From Xenorhabdus griffiniae (lineage in GTDB: Bacteria; Pseudomonadota; Gammaproteobacteria; Enterobacterales; Enterobacteriaceae), in assembly GCF_037265215.1 (NCBI RefSeq), contig NZ_CP147737.1, positions 2,450,001-2,514,000 on the forward strand: 64,000 nucleotides of DNA. Reading direction: 5' to 3'. The translations under genes were made by a program, and so were the position numbers. Every line of letters begins with the position of its first letter. The first letter of the stretch is position 1. Shown here in pieces: positions 27,801 through 36,900 of the stretch. The notes under the pieces were generated by a model. That model did no database searches, had not been told where the DNA came from, and worked only from the letters and a program-made list of their open reading frames with translations.

Positions 27801-27912
27801 TTGCCGTAAAGAGACACCCGACGGAAACCACCCGTCGATTACCCTTCGTCAACGTCAACAACAAAAGCGTCTGCAACAACGGGAAAAACGTCATAAAGGA
27901 GCTGTACAATGA
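21814..27912 (+). CDS. irp2: HMWP2-like NRPS (ArCP-Cy1-A-PCP1-Cy2-PCP2)
   Basis: 2032-residue synthetase that loads salicylate and builds two cysteine-derived thiazoline rings. In order: aryl carrier protein with Ser39 (NGLDSMQ); cyclisation domain from about 100 with D231xxxxD236xxS239; adenylation domain with IYTSGSTGMPKG at 696-707 and pocket residues matching the cysteine code (FDLSVYD, LWNSVP, MLSGDW, GGATEAAIW); a long insertion (about 985-1330) between A core motifs that resembles the degenerate methyltransferase/epimerase-like domain of Yersinia HMWP2, with no intact SAM glycine loop; PCP1 with Ser1425; second Cy with D1607xxxxD1612xxS1615; PCP2 with Ser1961 (GASSLQL). Architecture and length match Yersinia HMWP2 (2035). 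Start ATG at 21814 after TAGGAT. Stop overlaps the next start by 4 bp. Confidence 0.95.
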   Translation: MHTDLHSPDSLRQLIAGLFNQKNILVGDHDDLIRNGLDSMQIMALLNQFRRQGHRVTLRELYQKPTLYAWSQLLQRYAPVTHTVSQETTPQPRIVDANPFPLTAVQHAYFVGRSPEQTLGGVGCHLYHEFDGIGLEPEQLEAAIHLLIQRHPMLRVRFLPDGRQQGMPRAYWKKLTVHDLRHQSIDEQQQALDNIRNQLSHRVLRVEEGETFDIQLSLFGDKQHRLHTNIDLLIMDAASFSLFFTELAALIAKRSLPAISSDYDFCSYLTQYQAQFKQARQEAEEFWRNRLDTLPPAPQLPLARDPSLIKNVRIQRRCFRLSPEHWERFKQLAQQNGVTPTMALATAFAALLCRWSNATRLLFNLTLFDRAPLHNAVDNILADFTNILLLDIPGDNLPFSQLAQDAQATFTEAYEHRHWSGVEVLRELKKRGNHPHGAPVVFTSNLGWPLYGENTGDVLGKPSWGISQTPQVWLDFVAFEHENVLNIQWDSNDELFPDGLMDTLFTTYQGLIENLTENATQWHEKLPDLMPESQYRLRHQINNTVEPLPNALLHEAVFTQAERTPNAVALIAHHEQISYGDLSLAARRLAAVLQKASVISGDRVAISMEKGIGQIVAVLAVLYAGGVYVPVPVDQPLSRRRAICESAGINVVIIDPKQQNNTWSQDIHCISWHQNEPLLPLTHMAKRAVTDPAYIIYTSGSTGMPKGVVISHQSALNTCLDINRRHQVQSHDRLLALSALHFDLSVYDIFGILSAGGALVLIDEAQRRDPSTWEMLIERHHVTLWNSVPALFDMLLTYCEGMEVDAPKTLRTVMLSGDWIGLSLPERYRAFNPDGVLSAMGGATEAAIWSNEYIVKEIDPQWRSIPYGYPLTNQRYRVVGEDGRDCPDWVVGELWIGGAGVALGYFNDEERTATQFVIDQGERWYRTGDLGCYHPEGWLEFMGRRDSQVKIGGYRIELGEIDAALSQVTGISKGVALARGEKEKSLVAFLELEGDTLCQRINRAPQLPTHYRDLFPAMRAITDDNHHDEVAPFLLEHLSRYGITLTSPQSLTDCLTHYQPQPEYHHWFARMLTYLCRCNLLTEPAHHIYQAGLPATSFSHEAKCIPARWHSTLRNILTGQQAAVTLLDDPQFAPEQLLFAQPETQQWLAGLKHVIIGLSQRLQRPVTLMEFDARSGLCAQWLAEHITDQHLSYIGFERSQALINQMQTRLSGYTHASAQYWSEKNRPESQQHQADIILLNNVLHREEDPTRCIKALLPLAQPGALVLAMELQQASPISLITAELLSPQGIRLRSAAEWLSLLPLHAETPITIGNLSVLLMQTSDNVTIPDREKIKSALAQHLPGYMIPQSLHVIPHLPLTPNGKIDRKALAQSLQFATKTATATPQPEITSLNAVEQTVADSWQRLLNTEQLGRNSDFFQLGGDSLLATRLIGDLAQQGFKGELSHLFRHPQLAAFASTLTYLSETTSEAYAIPEEQDECQPFPLTEVQQAYLVGRYPGFALSGIGAHFFIEYRIEQLDVQRLNRVLNRLIQRHPMLRTVVINGQQQILQNVPLFSVKQHRFADMAEADTLRDHLSHQVLDVSRWPVFDFQLAQDNSPVSRLFVSLDNLLLDGLSMQILLAELEQLYLNEQHTLPPLKVTFRECVLRQQQMPVHQRSLQYWQERVKTLPLAPQLPLRIAPENVQSPHFVRYSDRLSAQEWEQLKQQAATHQITPSALLLAAYATVLSAFSTRPELTLNLTLFDRPHWHEDIKHILGDFTSLSLLAWHPEKNWLSSARRLQQQLWQDLDHRHISAIRVMRELAQRRGPNAAVMPVVFTSALGTHEGQFLSRSSWMKPVWGISQTPQIWLDHQVYESDSELCLNWDAVEELFEPHQLQSMFNSYMALLRTLVTQPESWHSALEQLLPRQQDTVVTDNPVVAMAPSRLEGAEPQICSEIQRLFLSVTQCPINAQQNFFEAGASSLQLIQLHNKLQHAGFQHLAVTDLFAYPTPETLSLRCRKETPDGNHPSITLRQRQQQKRLQQREKRHKGAVQ

Positions 27913-30900
27913 CTAACTTAACGCCTCACTACGATAATTGCGATCCCATCGCAGTGATTGGCCTTGCCTGTCGTTTTCCGCAGGCACCAGATAGCGATAC
28001 TTTTTGGCATAACCTGCAACAGGGGATTGAGTGTACAACGACACTTTCCCGTCAAACATTATTGGATGCAGGTATTCCTCCTGAAGTCATTGATAGTGAA
28101 AACTTTGTCAATCAGGCGGCAATACTGGAAAACGCGGAACAATTTGATGCCACACTGTTTGGCTATTCGCGTCAGGAAGCAGAAATGCTCGATCCTCAAC
28201 AGCGTCTATTCCTACAAACAGCCTGGCACGCGCTTGAACATGCCGGTTATGCGCCACGAAATATCGCCCTGAAAACCGGTGTCTTTGGTAGCAGCCGGAT
28301 CAGTACCTGGCCTTCGTGGTCACAGTTTGCGATGACCGATGTTGGCAAAGTGAAAGGGTTACAGGCATTAATGAGTAACGATAAAGATTATCTTGCGACT
28401 CGTACTGCCTATAAATTAAATCTGAAAGGGCCTGCCCTCACCGTACAAACAGCCTGCTCAAGTTCACTGGTTGCCGTACATATGGCTTGCGAGAACCTGC
28501 GTTCCGGTGAGTGTGACATGGCTCTGGCCGGTGGTGTGGCGGTTTCTTTCCCACAAGAAAGTGGTTACTTGTATCAACCCGGGATGATCTTCTCACCTGA
28601 CGGGCATTGTCGTCCTTTTGATAGCCAGGCAAATGGCACCTACGGTGGCAATGGTGTTGGTGTTGTTGCATTGAAACGTCTGAGTGATGCCTTACGCGAC
28701 GGCGATCCCATCATGGCCGTATTGCGTGGCAGTGCCATTAATAACGATGGCAACGAAAAAGTGGGCTTTACTGCACCTTCAGTGAATGGCCAACGCCGTG
28801 TGATTAGCGAAGCATTACAACTGGCTGATGTCAGCATTGATGACATTGGCATGATTGAAGCGCATGGCACAGGAACACCCCTTGGTGATCCCATAGAAGT
28901 TGATGCATTACGCACTGTATTCTCTGACCGCAGTGGAGCAGTTCCGCCTTGTTACCTTGGCTCCGTGAAAAGCAACATCGGCCATCTCGATACTGCCGCA
29001 GGCATTGCCAGTTTGATCAAAGCGGTTCTGTCCGTCTGGCATGGTTACATTCCTCCAACAATCAATGTACAGCAACCCAATCCGGCATTACGGTTGCAAG
29101 AAAGCCCATTCAGGCTGGCAACACAAGGACAACGTTGGACGCAAGAATTACGAACTGCCGGCGTTTCTTCATTCGGTATTGGCGGCACCAACTGTCATAT
29201 TGTGGTGCAATCATTGCCAACAGAATTACACCGCCGTGATGTCAATCATTCACCAACAGCGCCGTTACTGCTCTCCGCGGCTTCTGAATCCTCATTGCGT
29301 CAATTGGCACAACGCTACGCGACTGCGCTCAATAATACCCCTGAACGTTATGCCGATCTGGCCTGGACTGCCTTACAAGGGCGCGATATTTCACTGCCCT
29401 GGCGTTTAGCGCTGACAATATCACCACACGATATAGGGAAAAATGCGGCCAGTTTATCCGCTTTTGCGGGCAATATACCAACACCGAACATTTTTAGCGG
29501 ACAAGCTAAGAATGAAAACAAGCAATTGTGGCAATTCAGCGGTCAGGGATGCCAATGGTCTGGTATGGGAAAAGCCATGTATGCCAGCTCTCCGGTTTTC
29601 TCCGCCATGTTAGATCGTTGCTGTGCAGCCTGTGCTTGCGAGTTAGCGCTGCCATTAAAAGCCGTTATGTTCGGCGAGCATGATGCTGCATTAGCGACTA
29701 CCGAATATGCACAACCGGCCATTGTGGCACATCAAATTGCATTGGCAGCCCATTGGCGTGCACTTGGGCTCAAACCGGATTATGTCCTCGGGCATTCCGT
29801 TGGTGAATTCGCAGCTGCCGTTGTTGCCGGAATTTTTACGCCTGAACAAATCATGCCGCTGGTCGCCGCTCGCGGCAAACTGATGCAAAACTGCTCCCAG
29901 GGAGGAGCAATGCTGGCAGTCTTTGCCAACGAAGAAGATATTTGTCCTGTTACTGATTCATTATCTTTGGATCTGGCGGTTTGCAATGGCCCACAACACT
30001 GGGTTTGGGCCGGCACTGAGACAGAAATTGAGCTTCTGGCACAACGTCTGGCACAGCAGCAGATCCGCTGCCAACGGCTTAAGGTTGCCTGTGCCGCACA
30101 TTCAGCCATGCTTGATCCTGTTCTGGCAGACTTTTCCCTGTATTGCAGTCGGTTACAACCTGCATCGGGAGAAATTCCGCTCATTTCTACCTTGACAGCC
30201 AATCTGGCAAGTGATGAGCAATTAGGTTCACCAGATTACTGGTGTAACCATATGCGCCACACGGTACGTTATCACCAGGCCATCGAGTTTGCCCGCCAGC
30301 AAGGTGTGGCACTGTTCATGGAGTTTGGGGCTGATGCACAGCTAACAGGGATCGGACGACGTGGCAGTCTGCCGCTGGAAACCTGGATTGCGAGTACACA
30401 TCGTCAACGCTCCCCAGAGGCAGCTCAACAAACGGCACTTATGCAACTTTACTGTGCCGGTGCACATCTTGACTGGCCGCATCTTTTCCCCTTTGCCGGA
30501 GTAAAATGCCATGCGCCACTCTATCCATTTGATGAGCAGCATTACAGCTTCTCTGCAACCGAATTACCTGCCAATAGAACCGGACAACCTTTAGCCAATA
30601 GCCTTATTGAGCTTGATGTCAATTCCCTGCTTGATCCTGCCATTGAGCAAAACCCTGATGCAGCGATATTGCGGGCATTGTATACCGATGCATTGATATA
30701 TCAGTGCCATGGGCGTGACGCTGAACAAGGTTTCAGTGCCATCGACACCATTCGGGCTGGTCGGCTACAACCCTGCTGGCGTCCGTTGCTGGAGCAGCTA
30801 TTAACCCACTGTGTACAGCAAGGCTATTACCAGGAAATTTCCGTTCCAGCGGTAAGTAAAATATATCGTCCTTACCGTGCCTTGCCTTATGCCAGACGCC

Positions 30901-33900
30901 GGTTATTGGAGGCGCGTTTATTCGCGGCTTTCCCGGCACTAATTTATGCTGGTGAGCGCCTGTTCGCTCTATTAAGTGATCGTGCTGATCTGCCTCGTCA
31001 ATCAGTGGCATCCCAAACGATGGCAAAAGCCTGGCTTCCTGCCCCCCAACCATGCCCTGATACTCACTATGTCTTGCATTGGCGCCCAATAAACACCGCG
31101 GATAGACAGAAATTTTCAACGCCCTATACGCTTCGCTCTTCAACAGCAAATAGCGAGACGATAAGTCATTGGCGTCAGGCCGGTATTCATTTACAACCTG
31201 AAAGTGGCAATACGTTATTGCTGCTCACAGGCAATGATGTTGCAGAATTATGTGATCAGGTTATTCATGAACTAAAACGCGACGAAACAACACCGTTAAC
31301 CGTTATAACCTGCTGCGCTCAACCAGAATCCACCTTGTTAAAAGAGGATATCAATCCCGCCCAATATGCTATTTGGGCCTTGCTGCGTGTTGCCGTTGAA
31401 GAATACCCCCATCGTCGCATTCAGGCGATTGATATCGCTGATGTCAACGACGCTGACGCGTTATCATTCGCACTTGGCTATCTGGATGAAGGCCATCAAC
31501 GCTGGCTGCGAGTACGTGGAAAACAAATCGCTGTCCCTGTTTTACAGCGCCAGCCATTACCATTATTACCGCAGCCGGTATCCATTCCTCATCAGGGTTG
31601 GCACATTATTACGGGTGGAATGGGCGGTATCGGTCGCATTTCCATTCGTTGGTTGCTATCCCAGGGTGCGGGCAAAATTGCCGTGTTTGCCCGCCGCAAA
31701 CAGGCTGATTGGGATGATTTTGTGCAAGAATTGTCATTGAATAACGAATGTGAAATACGTTGGGTTAACCTTGATGTCACTGATACGTCAGCCTTGCTAA
31801 ATGCGGTGCAAACTCTGGCACAAGAAGATCGTATTGCTGGCGCGATCCATGCCGCAGGCATTGCTGACCACACCCCGCTGGCAAAACTTGAGCGTCAACA
31901 CCTGTCACAAATATTATCCGTCAAAGCTCACAGCGCATCAGCACTGCAAACTGCGCTCCAACAACATCATGCACAGTACCTGCTGTTGCACGCATCTGCT
32001 GCATCAATGCTAGGTGCCCAAGGGCAAGGTGCTTATGCAATCGCCAACGCTTGTCTGGAATCCTTAGCGCTGACAGCACCAAATCAATTAATGGTTAAAA
32101 CGTTGGTTTGGGGCGTTTGGGGTGGCATTGGTATGGCCAGCGACCGACGGTTGGTAGAAAAACTGGCGCAAGATGGCATGTTACCGTTCAGCACAAATGA
32201 AGGTATCTGGCATCTCAACCAATCTTTGCATACTTCATCAGCTTGCTATCTGGCAATGCGGTTAGATGAACATCACCCTGATATTTTGCGGCGCTTACAG
32301 GCTGGTGTGTCCGATACTATCTCGTCACTTTCTGCCGATAACACGTTGTATCAGGATAATGAACAACGGCTTAACTGGCTGCGTCAGCATGTTGCAACAT
32401 TATTACGTCTGGAACAAATTGAACATTTAGAGCCGCACCAAGATTTATTGCAATTCGGTTTGGATTCCCTGCTATTCCTGGAGTTAAACGCGGCGATCCA
32501 CCAGCAATTTGGCTTTAGGTTGACCGCAGGTTTGGCTTACCAAAATATGACGCTGGCGGGGCTTAATACGCTCATTGGCGATGCCCTGCCTGAACAGCCT
32601 GTCACCTCTTCCCAGCCAGCGGTGATTGTTGACAGCGCCCAGCGCCACGCCCCCTTCCCTCTGACACCCATTCAGCACGCCTACTGGATTGGTCGTACAC
32701 AGGCCATTGATTTTGGGGGTGTTGCTTGTCATGTCTTATTTGAATGGGATCTGGCACTGGATAGCTTTGATATCCCGCGTTTTGAACAGGCATGGAATGC
32801 GTTGATTCAGCGTCATGGCATGTTGCGCATGATAGTCGATGAAGACGGGCAACAAAGGATCTTGCCGGAAACACCGTGGTATGTTCTGTCTCAGGCTGAT
32901 TTGCGTACACTGGATGATACCGCCTGCGAACAGGAGTTAGCCCAGCGTCGCCATACTCTCTCCTACCAAGTACCACCGGCAGAACAGTGGCCACTGTTTG
33001 ACGTCTCTGTATCACTGCTACCGAATGAACGTTGTCGCTTACATATGAACCTGGATCTGTTGCAGTTTGATGTACAGAGTTTCAGGATCATGATGGATGA
33101 TCTACAACTCGCTTATCATCAACAACCTCTGGCCCCACAAGCATTTACTTTCCGCGATTATGTGATGGCAGAACAAGCGCAACGTGAAAGTAAAGAGTGG
33201 CGGGCATCATGGGCATATTGGCAGGAACAACTACTTTCATTGCCACCGGCGCCACGATTACCGTTGGCGCCACAATTGCCCCAACGTAGCCAACCACAAT
33301 TCACAACTTATGAAGGTCGATTGGCACAATCTGACTGGCAATGTCTCAAACAAAGCTGGAAAAAATGGGGAGTTACCCCTTCTGCAGGTCTGTTGACGCT
33401 GTTTGCCCATACCCTTGAATGGTACAGCCGTCATCCGCTGTTTACGCTCAACCTGACATTCTTTAACCGGCAACCTTTTCATCCAGAGGTGCAAGAGCTG
33501 ATTGGTGATTTTACCTCGGTGATGTTGATGGATTTTGATTTACGCAAGACAACATCCCTACGAGCCAGCATGGAAAAAACCCAGGCTTTGCTCTGGCAAC
33601 GGTTGAGCCATAGCCATGTCAATGGTGTTGAGGTATTGCGGGAACTTGGCCGCCAACAAAACGGTGAAACCCAAAGCAGGCAGCCGCTGACACCGGTCGT
33701 TTTCACCAGTATGTTAGGAATGGCACAAGAAGGCGTCGCTATCAAACAATCCATCACCCAATTACTGGGCGATCCGGTCTTTGTTCTCAGTCAGACGCCA
33801 CAAGTCTGGTTAGATCATCAGGTCATGGAAGTCGATGGTGATCTGCTATTTAACTGGTACTGCATGGATAATGTGCTAGAGGCAGGCGTTATTGAGTCAC

Positions 33901-36900
33901 TGTTTGCCGCTTATAATGCACTGTTAGTGCAAATTTGCCGCCAGCCTGAACACATGGCGTATTACAACCTGCATACGCCACCGTCTGGTCATACGCGTTA
34001 TGACTTCTGGCCACAACACCCTGAATTGCGTCAAGCCGAACATTATCTGCGTACTAAGCCTGAAATACGGCTGGCAGAAATTCAGCCACGTCAGGATGAT
34101 ACACAAGGTTACAACCTGTGGTTGGTTGCAGAAGATCATTTGCCCTTATCACTGCCAGAAACACGGGTTATCAACACCGATACCTTACCGCTCCCCACGT
34201 TAGCAGAACAACACGCGTTTGAACGCTCCTGGCAACATATTGAGCAACAAGCATTATTTGGCTTGAGCCAAACTTTACTGCGCCATAACTTATTCACTGC
34301 TGTACAACAATATCACTCTCGTGCAGAGATTGAACAACGCTTACAACTGGCACCACAGTATCAACGCCTGCTGACTCAATGGCTGGCATTGTTCAATAGC
34401 CAGGGATTTATTGAAAAAATCGCTGACGGATACCGTTGTCTGCAACCACTTAGCCATGTTCCAGCCCCTACAGCAAAACTGGATGACGCACAATGGTGTC
34501 AAACCATCAGCCGATATATAGCAACCTGCATCGAACAACATGACAGCCTGCTTGCCGGACGTGGCAATGCATTGGAACTGCTGTTTGCCGATAAACAAAT
34601 CACTGCCAGCCTCTACAGTGAAAATCCCGCATTACGTTGCCTGAACCAGGCTGCCGCTGAAATTGTCCGACAATTGAGCCAGACATCCGAACATTTCACT
34701 GTACTGGAAGTCGGAGCAGGAACCGGTGCAACCTCAGAGAAGGTATTGGCACACAATGCACACGCCATTCAAAACTACCATTTTACTGATGTTTCACCAC
34801 TATTCCTGGATGACGCACGCCAGTTACTCCATCACTACGGCGAAACGGTAAAATTTGCCCTGTTTGATATTAATCAGCGTATTGATTTTAGTCAGCACCC
34901 AGCATCCGGTTATGACCTGATTATGGCGGTTAACGTATTACATGATGCGCTCCATCTGAAGAATACCCTGCGACGCCTCTCCCGATTATTGAAAGCCGGC
35001 GGATGGTTGCTAATTATTGAATCAACCAAACGCGAAAGCGCCATGCAACTCACCAGTGTCGGATTTATTGAAGGTATTAACGCCTGGGTTGATGATCGCG
35101 GTGATGATCATGGTAATAGTGCATTGATGGAACTTGCGGGTTGGCGTAATTGCCTGACGCAGTCCGGTTATCGGGTTTCATTAGAATGGCCGGGGCAAAA
35201 CGGGCCTGAACTGCATCAACAACTGATCCTGGCACGAGCTGAACAACAAGCACGGCTTAATATCAGTGAAATAACCGCCCAATTTTCTACCTTGCCTTAC
35301 TCATTGCATATTCAACAGCAAGAGCAATTGCCGTTGATAGTGACAGCGAAAGAGAGCATGGTACAACCGTTAATCGCGGAAACCGGACAACCAGACACAG
35401 AAGATGATCAGCTTCATGAGATTGAACAACAAGTCATTGCGCTCTGGCGTTCACTGCTTCCTCAGTCAATACAGCGCCACAGTGACTTTTTCCAAAGTGG
35501 CGGTGACAGCCTGATTGCCACCCGAATGGTCGTGCAACTACGTCGTCAGGGTTACGAACAAGCCAATCTGCAACAGCTATTCGAACATCCTAAGTTGAGT
35601 GAATTTTGCCGTACTCTGCGGGTAACCGAATCCCGTCCAGAGACACTTGCGATATCGCAGCAAACTGAGCCTGCATCTGAGCAAATTTTGCCACTGACCG
35701 CACTGCAATACGCTTATTGGCTGGGAGAGAGCCAACTGTTTCAATTTGGTAACGGTATCGCTCATTTCTATGCTGAGCTGGCTATCAACGGGCTTGATCT
35801 GCCTCGTTTTACCCACGCCTGGAACCGTGTGATAAGCCATCATGCGCAACTACGTGGTTATGTGAAGGATGGGCAATATCATATTTTGCCGCAAGTTCCC
35901 CGCTATACACCGACAGTTATTGATTGCCGTGCCATGATGCCGAATGAACGCGAGATGCAACTGCATCATGCCCGCGACACGCTACGTACTCAAGGCGTTC
36001 CCAGCGACAACTGGCCGCTGTTTGATTTAACCCTGTACCATACCGATGATCGGACGCATTTATTGCATTTGACCATCGACCTGTTGGTTGCGGATGGTAA
36101 GAGCCTGACGTTAATCCTGCGCGATTTACACCATTGGTATCAGGAACCTGACTGGCAGCCAGCGCCACCGGCAGCAACAATTGGCGACTATATTCAGGCA
36201 CTGGAGAATGAAGAAACCGGAGAAACCTGGCAACAAAGCCGGCAATACTGGCTTGATCGCTTACCTTCGTTGCCGGATGCTCCGGTGTTACCACTGCAAG
36301 ATCACCAGTCACAGCAACTCAATCAACAATGCCTGACCGGACATATCAGCCCACAACAATGGCAGCGTTTGCAACAGCGTGCAGCAGAATACCGCATATC
36401 ACCGTCACAAGTGATGCTAACGCTATTTACCCATGTTTTATCCGTGTGGAGCAGCAACGAGCATTTTACAATCAATGTCCTGCATGGTAACCGCCTGTTA
36501 ATGCCTCAGTATTGCGATACGTTAGTCGGCAATCTGTCTACCACATCATTGCTGGAAGTGGATCTGCGTAATATCACAGGGTTTAGTGAGGCTGTAAGCC
36601 GGATACAGCGGCAATGGCTGGCCGATCTTCAACACGCGCTGTTTGACGGGCAACGGGTACTCAGGGAGAAAAACCAACATCGCCACAACCTCAACGCGGG
36701 TATGCCAATTGTATTCAATGATACAACCGGCACAGCGGGTAAAGGACCAGCAGGGTTGGGAACACTCAATCTTTTTGGTGCGCAAACTCCCCATGTTTAT
36801 CTCGACTGTATGTTAATTTCCGGCACAGAAGGTGGTGTCACCATACAATGGGCGATCTTGCCACAACTGTTCCAGCCTCAGGTTGCGGAAAACATGTTTG